23,693 nt of DNA. Origin: an uncultured Porphyromonadaceae bacterium (GTDB lineage: Bacteria; Bacteroidota; Bacteroidia; Bacteroidales; Muribaculaceae). The DNA is taken from NCBI GenBank assembly GCA_900550025.1, contig URQP01000028.1:1-23693 (forward strand), given 5' to 3'. A program made the position numbers and the translations under genes. Numbering within the stretch: position 1 is the stretch's first letter; each line of letters begins with the position of its first letter. Under the pieces are notes generated by a model. That model ran no database searches, had not been told where the DNA came from, and was given only the letters and a program-made list of their open reading frames with translations. This document shows, in pieces, positions 1 to 7,270 of the stretch.

Positions 1-1
1 G

Positions 2-1096
2 ATAACGCACGGAGACATTAACGGAATAGGCTACGAGGTGATTCTAAAGACATTAGGAGAACCTTTGATCTGCGACTTATGCACACCGATTGTCTACGGC
101 TCATCACGCGCTATGTCATATCACCGCAAAGCGCTAAACTTGCCGAACGTGAATTTCAACATGGTGACAAGCGCGGAAGAAGCAGCCGACAATGTCAACA
201 ACCTCGTTGAAATCATCTCCGAAGAAGTCAAAATAGAACTCGGCAAACCGTCGGAAGTGGCAGGGAAAACGGCGTTCGCCGCACTGAAGCGCGCTACCGA
301 CGACCTGCGCAACGGCATAATCGACGTATTGGTCACAGCACCAATCAATAAAGACACCATACAAAGCGATGAGTTCCAATTTGCAGGACACACCGAATAC
401 CTCGAATCTGAAATCGGGGAAGGTAACAAATCGCTGATGATACTCTGCAACGACAATCTGAGAGTGGCATTGGTAACTACCCATCTGCCTCTTGCAAAAG
501 TCCCGGAAGCAATAACAAAGGAAGCCATAATCGAAAAGTTGAGGATATTCGACGAGTCGCTGCGCAAGGATTTCAACATCCAAAGCCCGAGAATCGCCGT
601 GCTTGCCCTCAACCCGCACGCCGGAGAGAACGGGCTGCTCGGCACAGAAGAAAAAGAAATCATCACCCCGGCCATCGAAGAAGCGTATGCCGACAAAATC
701 CTATGCTTCGGCCCATACGCTGCCGACGGATTTTTCGGCAGCGGCGAATTCTCACATTTCGACGGCGTACTGGCCATGTATCACGACCAAGGACTCGCGC
801 CGTTCAAAACCATCTCGATGGAAAGCGGCGTGAACTTCACCGCAGGGCTTCCTTACATACGCACATCGCCCGACCACGGAACCGGATACGACATCACCGG
901 CAAGAATATGGCCAACGAAGAGTCTTTCCGTTCGGCCATCTATAAAGCCATCGACATATACCGCAACCGCGCACGCTATTACGAAATGCGCAAAAACCCG
1001 CTGCGCAGGCAATATTTCGACAAGAGCGGGGACAAAGAAGTGCTCGACCTTACAAAAGACGACAACGACGACACTACAGAAATAATCAACGACTGA
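2..1096 (+). CDS. pdxA: 4-hydroxythreonine-4-phosphate dehydrogenase PdxA (5' end outside window)
   Basis: PdxA oxidises 4-phosphohydroxy-L-threonine in the cytoplasm on the DXP-dependent route to pyridoxal 5'-phosphate. The reading frame is open from base 2, and its first residues, THGDINGIGYEV, match the N-terminal motif of the family, so only a few codons and the start are missing. The three metal-binding histidines are present with the spacing of E. coli PdxA (45 and 55 residues): TTHLPL (codon near 482), NPHAGENG (near 617) and MYHDQGLAPFK (near 782). GHTEYLE near 386 matches the substrate-binding segment. The remaining 364 codons agree with a full-length protein. It ends 4 bases before the nucleotidyltransferase start, so it is probably cotranscribed with the inositol-lipid genes, although its own job is in vitamin B6 synthesis. 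Paralogues acting on other phosphorylated sugar acids exist, but the motifs fit canonical PdxA. Confidence 0.95.
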   Translation: MTHGDINGIGYEVILKTLGEPLICDLCTPIVYGSSRAMSYHRKALNLPNVNFNMVTSAEEAADNVNNLVEIISEEVKIELGKPSEVAGKTAFAALKRATDDLRNGIIDVLVTAPINKDTIQSDEFQFAGHTEYLESEIGEGNKSLMILCNDNLRVALVTTHLPLAKVPEAITKEAIIEKLRIFDESLRKDFNIQSPRIAVLALNPHAGENGLLGTEEKEIITPAIEEAYADKILCFGPYAADGFFGSGEFSHFDGVLAMYHDQGLAPFKTISMESGVNFTAGLPYIRTSPDHGTGYDITGKNMANEESFRSAIYKAIDIYRNRARYYEMRKNPLRRQYFDKSGDKEVLDLTKDDNDDTTEIIND

Positions 1097-1100
1097 CACT

Positions 1101-1805
1101 ATGCACTACGCGATAATAGCGGCGGGAGAAGGCTCCCGCCTTGCCCAAGAAGGAGTATCAAAACCCAAGCCATTAGTTGAAATCGACGGCGAGCCGATGA
1201 TAGGAAGGCTTGTCGGCATTTTCACCCGGTGCAATGCTGAAAGCATCAGCATCATAGTCAACGAGCAGATGCACGAAGTGCAGGAATTTGTCAAAAGCCT
1301 CAACCCGGGCGTACCTCTGAATGTGGTTGTAAAATCCACGCCAAGCTCCATGCACAGTTTCTACGAGCTGTCGCGGGTAATGCCGGCCGGCAAATTCTGC
1401 CTAACCACAGTCGACACGATATTCCGCGAGGACGATTTCCGCAACTACATCAACGAAATGGAAAAAGACGACGGCTATGACGGAGTAATGGCCGTGACAC
1501 CATATATCGACGACGAGAAGCCCCTCTACGTGGAAACCGACAAGGATTTGAACATCACGGCATTCAACGACAACAAGACTCCCGGCGTGAAATTCATATC
1601 CGGCGGCATATACGCGCTCAACGGGAAAGCGATAAGGATACTCGAAAAATGTATGGAAGAAGGCATGTCGCGCATGCGCAATTACCAACGCGCGCTAATC
1701 GCCGGAGGACTGCGCCTCAAGGCATTCCCCATCGAAAAAATACTCGACGTCGACCATGCCGGAGACATAGAGAAAGCGGAAAACTTCCTGAACGGAACAA
1801 ACTAA
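1101..1805 (+). CDS. Sugar-phosphate nucleotidyltransferase-like protein of the inositol-lipid cluster
   Basis: This 234-residue protein has the nucleotidyltransferase (GT-A-like) fold signature. The glycine-rich nucleotide loop IIAAGEGSRL is at residues 5-14, the KPKPL lysines at 21-25, a metal-binding Asp is likely at D105 (TTVDTIF), and a C-terminal DVDHAGDI segment resembles the DVDTPEDL ending of sugar nucleotidyltransferases. Such enzymes couple a sugar or polyol phosphate to an NTP. In this position, two genes upstream of a CDP-alcohol transferase and in the same run as inositol-phosphate synthase, inositol-1-phosphate is an attractive substrate. The archaeal and Thermotoga CTP:inositol-1-phosphate cytidylyltransferases set the precedent, but that assignment is inference. 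Spacing to both neighbours is short (4 and 18 bases), which supports one operon. The family is sure; the substrate is not. Confidence 0.85.
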   Translation: MHYAIIAAGEGSRLAQEGVSKPKPLVEIDGEPMIGRLVGIFTRCNAESISIIVNEQMHEVQEFVKSLNPGVPLNVVVKSTPSSMHSFYELSRVMPAGKFCLTTVDTIFREDDFRNYINEMEKDDGYDGVMAVTPYIDDEKPLYVETDKDLNITAFNDNKTPGVKFISGGIYALNGKAIRILEKCMEEGMSRMRNYQRALIAGGLRLKAFPIEKILDVDHAGDIEKAENFLNGTN

Positions 1806-1823
1806 ACAAGAATACGACCACAA

Positions 1824-2702
1824 ATGGCAGAAATAGTAATAGCCGGCATTATGAGGGCCGGAGCTTATTCACCCAACCACATAGGCAACGACGCGGCAAT
1901 ATTCAACGCTACAGCCGACCAATTACGCAAACGAGGATGCACCGTCAACGTCTATAGCGAAGAACAATTCAACAACGGCGATGTAAAGGAACAGATAATC
2001 CTTAATATGTGCCGCGAACAAAAATCCATAAAGCTCCTGCAGCGGAAAGAAGACGAAGGATGCATAGTCATCAATTCAGGCTACGGAATCGAGAACTGCA
2101 CCCGCGAGCGTATGACACGTATCCTGCTTGGCAACGGCATCCCATATCCCGACAGCATAATCGTCAATACCGACGAGGCCGTAATAGGCGAGCTGAAAAA
2201 AGCAGGAATAAACAACTGCTGGATAAAACGTGGCGATTTCCACGCCATGCACAAAGAGGACGTAAGCTACGTGCGGCATGCGGAAGAAGCGCAGGAAGTG
2301 CTTCAGGAATATTTCTACCGCGGCATAAAAAGAGCCGTAATCAACCGCCACCTTGTAGGCGACCTGATTAAATTCTACGGAATGCACGGCTCGCCTTTCT
2401 TTTTCTGGTTCTATCCGTTCGATGACGGACACAGCAAATACGGACTTGAGGCAATCAACGGGAAATCGAAAGGCATCGACTTCGACATCGACTATCTGAA
2501 AGAAATCTGCCATAAAGCGGCGGAGGCACTCGACGTGAAAATCTACGGAGGCGACTGCATAGTTTCACCTGAAGGAGAAATACGCATAATCGACTTCAAC
2601 GACTGGCCAAGCTTCGCCCCATGCCGCAACGAGGCCGCGCCGTTCATTGCAAAATGTGTGCTCAACACCATAAAGGAAAAGGCAGGAAAGCTAAGAAAAT
2701 AA
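1824..2702 (+). CDS. ATP-grasp family enzyme of the inositol-lipid cluster
   Basis: This 292-residue protein has no recognised name. Its C-terminal two thirds read as an ATP-grasp domain: WIKRGD with a probable ATP-binding lysine (K135), then RHLVGDLIKFYG around residues 175-186 in the place of the strand that holds the adenine, and finally YGGDCIV...IIDFNDWPSF, where D244, D257 and N259 are the expected Mg-binding residues. The N-terminal 100 residues look like a pre-ATP-grasp Rossmann-like domain. ATP-grasp proteins are mostly carboxylate-amine ligases, but the inositol phosphate kinases of the ITPK family share the fold and end in a similar Asp-x-Asn-x-x-Pro-(Gly/Ser)-aromatic motif. With inositol-phosphate synthase and a phosphoinositide synthase nearby, either an inositol phosphate kinase or a ligase acting on the headgroup is possible. 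It lies in an operon with genes on both sides (gaps of 18 bases). The fold is fairly certain, the reaction unknown. Confidence 0.75.
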   Translation: MAEIVIAGIMRAGAYSPNHIGNDAAIFNATADQLRKRGCTVNVYSEEQFNNGDVKEQIILNMCREQKSIKLLQRKEDEGCIVINSGYGIENCTRERMTRILLGNGIPYPDSIIVNTDEAVIGELKKAGINNCWIKRGDFHAMHKEDVSYVRHAEEAQEVLQEYFYRGIKRAVINRHLVGDLIKFYGMHGSPFFFWFYPFDDGHSKYGLEAINGKSKGIDFDIDYLKEICHKAAEALDVKIYGGDCIVSPEGEIRIIDFNDWPSFAPCRNEAAPFIAKCVLNTIKEKAGKLRK

Positions 2703-2720
2703 CGCTCCAAAGCGACAGAC

Positions 2721-3680
2721 ATGAAAATCAACAATAAAGAAATCTCATATAAACAGACATTAAAGTCGATGGACACCGAAGAGACCATCGACCTCGTATT
2801 CTACCGCCCGATAGGCTTTATGTGGGCCGTGATATGCGCAAAATTAGGCATCAAGCCCAACGCCATCACCATCGCGTCGATATTCATAGGCGTGGCGGCT
2901 GGAATCCTTTTTTATTTCGACGGCGATTTATTGTGGCTCAACTATATAGGCATCGTCCTGCTAATCCTCGCCAACTCGTTCGACAGCGCCGACGGACAGC
3001 TTGCCCGCATGACCGGGCAATATTCGCGCCTCGGACGCATACTCGACGGATTGAGCGGCGACTTCTGGTTTGTGGCTATATATTTCGCGATATGCTTCCG
3101 CGTCGACGGAACGAGTGAATTCTTCTCCCAATATCCGTGGCTGATATGGGCAATCGCCATCATAGCCGGGCTAAGCCACGCAAAACAAGCGGCTATGGCC
3201 GACTACTACCGCCAGTTCCACCTCTATTTCCTCAAGGGGAAAGAAGGCAGCGAGCTCGACAGCGTAGACCAATTGGACGAGGCCTACCGGCAAATCCCAT
3301 GGAAAAGCAATTTCTGGAAAAAAGCGACGGCATTTTTCTACCGCAACTATACGGCAAATCAGGAGGTAATGACACCAAACATGCAGAAATTGCGGCGTAA
3401 ATTAAGGGAAACATTCGGCAACGAAGGAGAACCTTCCCAACAATTCCGTGACGCTTTCCGCGCACAAAGCAAGCCGCTGATGAAATACACCAACTGGCTG
3501 TCGTTCAATCTGCGCACAATAGCCTTGTTCGCGGCCATACTGTCACAGATGCCGTGGCTCTATTTCGCTTTCGAGATTGTCGTGCTCAACGCCATGATGG
3601 TCTATATGATGCACCGCCACGAAAACATCTGCAAAACAATGACAAAAGAATTGGAAGATGGAAAATTTAAAAGGAATTAA
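2721..3680 (+). CDS. CDP-alcohol phosphatidyltransferase, probable phosphatidylinositol-phosphate synthase
   Basis: This integral membrane enzyme of 319 residues probably joins inositol-1-phosphate to CDP-diacylglycerol with release of CMP. The family signature lies at residues 88-114: D88-x2-D91-G-x2-A-R96, eight residues, G105-x3-D109, and then a last Asp at D114. Hydrophobic segments are visible at about 47-65, 74-87, 115-127, 138-152 and two near the C-terminus (about 264-298). There is a soluble insert at roughly 165-250. The last Asp follows D109 after four residues (GLSG), where the usual family pattern has three. Substrate assignment rests on the neighbouring myo-inositol-1-phosphate synthase and on the inositol-lipid cluster known from Bacteroides, not on a substrate motif. 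The 3' end overlaps the next gene by 23 bases, so translation is probably coupled. Confidence 0.85.
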   Translation: MKINNKEISYKQTLKSMDTEETIDLVFYRPIGFMWAVICAKLGIKPNAITIASIFIGVAAGILFYFDGDLLWLNYIGIVLLILANSFDSADGQLARMTGQYSRLGRILDGLSGDFWFVAIYFAICFRVDGTSEFFSQYPWLIWAIAIIAGLSHAKQAAMADYYRQFHLYFLKGKEGSELDSVDQLDEAYRQIPWKSNFWKKATAFFYRNYTANQEVMTPNMQKLRRKLRETFGNEGEPSQQFRDAFRAQSKPLMKYTNWLSFNLRTIALFAAILSQMPWLYFAFEIVVLNAMMVYMMHRHENICKTMTKELEDGKFKRN

Positions 3681-4377
3681 AGGGATTATCTTCGACTATG
3701 GCGGCACCATCGACAGCCATGGCGACCATTGGAGCGAAGTGATATGGGACGGCTACCGCGAAAACAACGTGCCAGTGACAAAAGAACAGTTCCGCGAATG
3801 CTACGTATTCGCAGAGCGCGAATTGGCACGCACACGCCACATACTGCCCGGACACAATTTCCACGACTTGTTGCTGATTAAAATGCGCATCGAGCTTGGC
3901 AACCTTTCCGGCAACAACCTTTTGCCGGCAACTTACGACACCGAAAACGCGGCACAAGCAATAGCCCTGTATTGCTACGACAGGGCACGCCAGTCGGTAG
4001 AGGATGCCCGGCCGACGCTGGAACTATTATATAATAGGTATCCGATGGTGCTCGTCAGCAATTTCTACGGAAACGTCGAAACAGTGCTTGCCGATTTCGA
4101 CCTCCGCAAGTATTTCAATTCAATAATCGAAAGCGCCGTAGTAGGAGTACGCAAACCCGACCCCAAAATATTCTCGCTCGGAGTGGAAGCGCTCGGACTG
4201 CAACCAGAGAATGTGCTTGTGGTAGGCGACAGCTACGCAAAAGACATAGTCCCGGCCGAAAGTATCGGATGCAAAGTGGCTTGGCTAAAAGGTAAAGGAT
4301 GGACAGAAAAGGAAGACGCGATTACGCACCCTTGCATCATCAGAAATTTAAGCGAGATACCCGACAGCCTCGTTTAA
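3658..4377 (+). CDS. HAD-superfamily hydrolase, candidate phosphatidylinositol-phosphate or inositol-phosphate phosphatase
   Basis: This is a 239-residue haloacid-dehalogenase-type hydrolase. Motif I is FDYGGTID with the nucleophile D13, motif II VLVSNFYGN with S134, motif III VRKPDPK with K166, and motif IV VVGDSYAKD with D191 and D196. A helical cap fills residues 20-110. In motif I the usual second Asp (general acid of many HAD phosphatases) is replaced by G15. The family uses an aspartyl-phosphate intermediate. In this cluster the likely job is to remove the phosphate from phosphatidylinositol-phosphate to give phosphatidylinositol, or from inositol phosphate; that is inferred from context. 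The start codon lies inside the upstream gene (23-base overlap), and the gene is the last of the first transcription block, 190 bases before the inositol-phosphate synthase gene. Confidence 0.85.
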   Translation: MENLKGIKGIIFDYGGTIDSHGDHWSEVIWDGYRENNVPVTKEQFRECYVFAERELARTRHILPGHNFHDLLLIKMRIELGNLSGNNLLPATYDTENAAQAIALYCYDRARQSVEDARPTLELLYNRYPMVLVSNFYGNVETVLADFDLRKYFNSIIESAVVGVRKPDPKIFSLGVEALGLQPENVLVVGDSYAKDIVPAESIGCKVAWLKGKGWTEKEDAITHPCIIRNLSEIPDSLV

Positions 4378-4490
4378 TCTCGTTAACACAAACCACCCGA
4401 CAAGCCACAATAATTAACACGCATTAATTGTCGCAGCCTATTTTTACTAATATTTTGCCTTTATAGGACAGATATTTAATTATTATTTTT

Positions 4491-4520
4491 TTTGTTATAT
4501 AGAAAAAGGAAGTACTTTTG
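4491..4520 (+). promoter_or_regulatory. Bacteroidetes-type promoter of inositol-phosphate synthase
   Basis: TTTG at 4491-4494 is followed after 18 bases by TACTTTTG at 4513-4520, which matches the Bacteroidetes -33/-7 pattern. Transcription would start near 4527, leaving a leader of about 40 bases before the ATG at 4568. The rest of the 4378-4567 gap is AT-rich, with no other element I can support. Confidence 0.75.
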
Positions 4521-4567
4521 ACACGCCAAATATAACAAAAACGTAACAACGAAATAATTATCTGAAA

Positions 4568-5875
4568 ATGGAAAATTGTAAAGTAAAAAAAGCAGAAGGC
4601 AAATTAGGCGTTCTCGTCGTAGGTCTCGGTGCTGTCTCGACAACATTCATGACCGGAGTGCTTATGGTTCGCAAAGGTTTGGCAAAGCCTGTCGGCTCAA
4701 TGACCCAATACGACAAAATCCGTGTAGGACGTGGTGAGAACAAGAAGTATCTTCATTATAATGAAATCGTCCCGATGGCAGACCTCAACGATATGGTATT
4801 CGGCGCATGGGACGTTTATCCGGCAAACGCATACGAATCGGCCATCAACGCCGAAGTATTGAAAGAGAAGGACATCAACCCGGTAAAAGACGAGTTGGTA
4901 AAAATAGTCCCGATGAAAGCGGCATTCGACCACAACTACGCAAAACGCCTCGACGGCGACAACGTAAAGCAATGCAAGGACCGTTGGGACATGGTAGAAC
5001 AGATACGTGCCGACATCCGCAACTTCAAGGCCGCAAACAACTGCTCACGCCTTGTCGTGCTTTGGGCGGCTTCTACTGAAATATATGTACCGGTAGACGA
5101 AAAAGTCCACGGCTCACTTGCCGCTCTGGAGGCAGCGATGAAAGCCGACGACAAAGAGCATGTCGCACCTTCAATGTGCTACGCCTACGCAGCACTTTCC
5201 GAAGGAGCTCCTTTCATAATGGGCGCGCCTAACACTACGGTCGACATACCGGCAATGTGGGAACTCGCAGAAAAGACAAAGATGCCAATCGCAGGCAAAG
5301 ACTTCAAGACCGGACAAACTTTGGTAAAATCAGGTTTCGCCCCGATTATAGGCACACGTTGCCTCGGATTGTCAGGATGGTTCTCTACAAACATCCTCGG
5401 CAACCGCGACGGTCTCGTACTCGACGAGCCGGCCAACTTCCACACCAAGGAAGTCAGCAAACTTTCTACTTTGGAATCTATACTCGTTCCGGAAAACCAG
5501 CCGGACCTCTACAATAACTACTACCACAAAGTACGCATCAACTACTATCCGCCGCGCAACGACAACAAGGAAGGATGGGACAACATCGACATCTTCGGAT
5601 GGATGGGCTACCCGATGCAAATCAAAATCAACTTCCTCTGCCGCGACTCAATCCTCGCAGCACCGTTGTGCTTGGACCTCGTATTGCTCAGCGACCTTGC
5701 GGCACGCGCCGGACGCTACGGCATACAACGCTTCTTGAGCTTCTTCCTCAAGAGCCCGATGCACGACTACACAGAAGGCGAAATACCAGTAAACCACCTG
5801 TTCCAGCAATATGTAATGTTGAAAAACGCATTGCGTGAAATGGGCGGTTATGAGGCCGACGAAGAAATTGATTAA
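4568..5875 (+). CDS. myo-inositol-1-phosphate synthase (inositol-3-phosphate synthase)
   Basis: This enzyme converts D-glucose-6-phosphate to myo-inositol phosphate by an NAD-dependent oxidation, aldol cyclisation and reduction, and so supplies the headgroup for the inositol lipids made by the upstream genes. The 435 residues fit the compact prokaryotic form. The NAD-binding loop VVGLGAVSTT is at residues 17-26, the conserved GKDFKTGQT with active-site lysines at 243-251, and the NILGNRDG segment near 275-282 corresponds to the conserved Asn-rich motif of the family. ATG 4568 is the only start consistent with the N-terminal dinucleotide fold. The gene has its own promoter (4491-4520) and a strong terminator (5892-5933), so it forms a separate transcription unit and can be expressed independently of the lipid-synthesis genes. 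Confidence 0.95.
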   Translation: MENCKVKKAEGKLGVLVVGLGAVSTTFMTGVLMVRKGLAKPVGSMTQYDKIRVGRGENKKYLHYNEIVPMADLNDMVFGAWDVYPANAYESAINAEVLKEKDINPVKDELVKIVPMKAAFDHNYAKRLDGDNVKQCKDRWDMVEQIRADIRNFKAANNCSRLVVLWAASTEIYVPVDEKVHGSLAALEAAMKADDKEHVAPSMCYAYAALSEGAPFIMGAPNTTVDIPAMWELAEKTKMPIAGKDFKTGQTLVKSGFAPIIGTRCLGLSGWFSTNILGNRDGLVLDEPANFHTKEVSKLSTLESILVPENQPDLYNNYYHKVRINYYPPRNDNKEGWDNIDIFGWMGYPMQIKINFLCRDSILAAPLCLDLVLLSDLAARAGRYGIQRFLSFFLKSPMHDYTEGEIPVNHLFQQYVMLKNALREMGGYEADEEID

Positions 5876-5891
5876 TAATCAACCCATAAGT

Positions 5892-5933
5892 AAAAACGAG
5901 GGCGCATTTTCACACTGCGCCCTCGTTTTTTTT
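5892..5933 (+). terminator. Intrinsic terminator after inositol-phosphate synthase
   Basis: A perfect stem with arms ACGAGGGCGCA (5896-5906) and TGCGCCCTCGT (5916-5926), extended by an A tract before and a T tract after, leaves a 9-base loop and runs into eight Ts (5926-5933). The flanking A and T tracts would let it work on the other strand too, but no minus-strand gene faces it. Confidence 0.92.
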
Positions 5934-6004
5934 ACAAAAAAACCCTACAAAAGCGGCTGGATAGTTAAAAATAGCTATAAATATATTTTTTACCACCCGG
6001 ACAC

Positions 6005-6035
6005 TTGCACAATAAAAAACAAGGTTATACTTTTG
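6005..6035 (+). promoter_or_regulatory. Possible Bacteroidetes-type promoter in the long intergenic region
   Basis: TTG at 6005-6007 and TACTTTTG at 6028-6035 are separated by 20 bases. The -7 box is a full match, the upstream box a partial one. No convincing coding sequence follows. Transcripts from here could read into the candidate small RNA that ends at 6343. Confidence 0.45.
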
Positions 6036-6130
6036 TACAGTTTTTCATGGTATTGGATTTTAAGGTAAGAGAGGTTATTTATCGTGAGATAAGTAATCTT
6101 TTTTTATTTTACCCCTATAAAAACAGCCAA

Positions 6131-6148
6131 ATATGTTGCATAACATAT
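6131..6148. promoter_or_regulatory. 18-base dyad, possible operator
   Basis: ATATGTT and AACATAT are perfect 7-base inverted repeats around GCAT. The dyad lies just upstream of the candidate promoter at 6157-6188, where an activator or repressor could bind. No known site is recognised. Confidence 0.4.
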
Positions 6149-6156
6149 AAAATCTT

Positions 6157-6188
6157 TATGCATTCGTCCATTTTTACCACTACATTTG
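6157..6188 (+). promoter_or_regulatory. Promoter of candidate small RNA
   Basis: TACATTTG at 6181-6188 is a full match to the -7 pattern. TATG at 6157-6160, 20 bases upstream, is a one-mismatch -33 box. Transcription would start near 6195. Confidence 0.5.
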
Positions 6189-6194
6189 CAATAC

Positions 6195-6343
6195 CAAAAG
6201 CAATCAGTAGTGTTTTCCATTATTGTCGGATTCCTTAACCGATGATAATGAGAGAAAATGGATAGATGTAATTAGTTGTTGTTTATTAGCAATGGATTGA
6301 ACAGGCAGGAAACGACGTGAAGTTGTATTCCTGCCTTATTTTT
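6195..6343 (+). ncRNA. Candidate small RNA with two hairpins, about 150 nt
   Basis: The interval has promoter-like sequence in front and an intrinsic terminator at the end, but no open frame worth calling. The first hairpin pairs 6218-6229 with 6239-6250 (12 pairs, two G-U, 9-base loop). It is extended, across a 3-base bulge, by TTTTC (6213-6217) with GAAAA (6254-6258). The second is the terminator hairpin 6303-6336. I compared it by eye with tmRNA, SRP RNA and 6S RNA and did not find their hallmark sequences. It could also be a long leader of murI, but murI has its own near-perfect promoter downstream of the terminator. The 5' end is predicted only from the promoter spacing. Confidence 0.45.
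6303..6343 (+). terminator. Intrinsic terminator of the candidate small RNA
   Basis: AGGCAGGAA (6303-6311) pairs perfectly with TTCCTGCCT (6328-6336). The stem is prolonged by ACGAC with GTTGT around a GTGAA loop, with one bulged base, and is followed by TTATTTTT. Confidence 0.8.
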
Positions 6344-6372
6344 CCCGCTACACTCCATAAGCGGCAAAAATC

Positions 6373-6403
6373 TTTGACATTCGGTCAAGAGTAGCTATTT
6401 TTG
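6373..6403 (+). promoter_or_regulatory. Promoter of murI
   Basis: TTTG (6373-6376), 19 bases, TATTTTTG (6396-6403): both boxes match the Bacteroidetes consensus. Transcription would begin around 6410, only about 10 bases before the ATG at 6420, so the leader is very short. Confidence 0.8.
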
Positions 6404-6419
6404 CAAGAAATTAAAAGAA

Positions 6420-7253
6420 ATGGCAAAAACGCATATATGCCCGATAGGTGTGTTCGACTCCGGATACGGCGGTTTGACCATACTGTCGGAAATCAGGAAA
6501 CTGATGCCCGAATACGATTATCTGTATCTCGGCGACAATGCCCGCGCGCCCTACGGCAGCCGCTCATTCGAGGTTGTCTACCGTTTTACGCTGCAAGCCG
6601 TGGAGCATCTTTTCTCGCGTGGATGCCGGCTGGTAATCCTTGCCTGTAACACAGCATCTGCAAAAGCCCTGCGCACCATCCAGCAGAACGATTTGCCGAA
6701 AATCGACCCGGCAAAAAGAGTACTCGGAGTGATACGCCCTACCGTAGAAAAACTCGGTGAGCTGACGCACACAGACCACATTGGCATACTGGGAACTATG
6801 GGCACCATACAAAGCGGGAGCTACACTATGGAAATCGAAAAGATGTATCCCGGCTACCATGTCTATGGGCAGGCCTGCCCAATGTGGGTGCCGCTTGTGG
6901 AATATAAAGAAGCCGACGGAAAAGGCGCGGATTATTTTGTCGAGAAATACATCAACGAACTGTTCGCCCAATCAAAAAATATCGACACCGTAATACTCGG
7001 CTGCACCCACTACCCCCTGCTATATCCCAAAATAGAAAAATATATGCCGCATGGCGTAAATATAATAAAACAAGGCCCGATAATAGCGGAAAGCCTGAAA
7101 GACTACCTGCACCGCCACCCGGAAATAGAGACGGCATGCTCCAAGCACGGACAATGCCACTACCTAACGACGGAAGCGTCAGGCAAATTTTCCCCGATGG
7201 CGTCAATTTTCCTCGACGAGCCTGTAGAAGCCGAAGAAATCACACTGACTTAA
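6420..7253 (+). CDS. murI: Glutamate racemase
   Basis: MurI interconverts L- and D-glutamate in the cytoplasm and provides D-glutamate for the peptidoglycan stem peptide. The 277-residue protein has the diagnostic motifs: GVFDSGYGG at residues 10-18, ACNTAS with the first catalytic cysteine C76, and GCTHYPLL with the second, C195. Length is normal for the family. The promoter at 6373-6403 fixes the transcript start just before ATG 6420, so no longer protein is likely. A lipoprotein gene follows after 17 bases and is probably cotranscribed. Nothing looks missing or unusual. Confidence 0.96.
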   Translation: MAKTHICPIGVFDSGYGGLTILSEIRKLMPEYDYLYLGDNARAPYGSRSFEVVYRFTLQAVEHLFSRGCRLVILACNTASAKALRTIQQNDLPKIDPAKRVLGVIRPTVEKLGELTHTDHIGILGTMGTIQSGSYTMEIEKMYPGYHVYGQACPMWVPLVEYKEADGKGADYFVEKYINELFAQSKNIDTVILGCTHYPLLYPKIEKYMPHGVNIIKQGPIIAESLKDYLHRHPEIETACSKHGQCHYLTTEASGKFSPMASIFLDEPVEAEEITLT

Positions 7254-7270
7254 ACAAAAACATGACATAA

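Noticed and set aside
121..777. 218-codon minus-strand frame opposite pdxA
   Set aside because: Antisense to a gene with all catalytic motifs; Ser-rich translation typical of a shadow frame.
5835..6238. Two short open frames in the gap before murI
   Set aside because: They are AT-rich low-complexity translations (many Phe, Tyr, Lys, Ile), cross a strong terminator or promoter boxes, and have no family resemblance.
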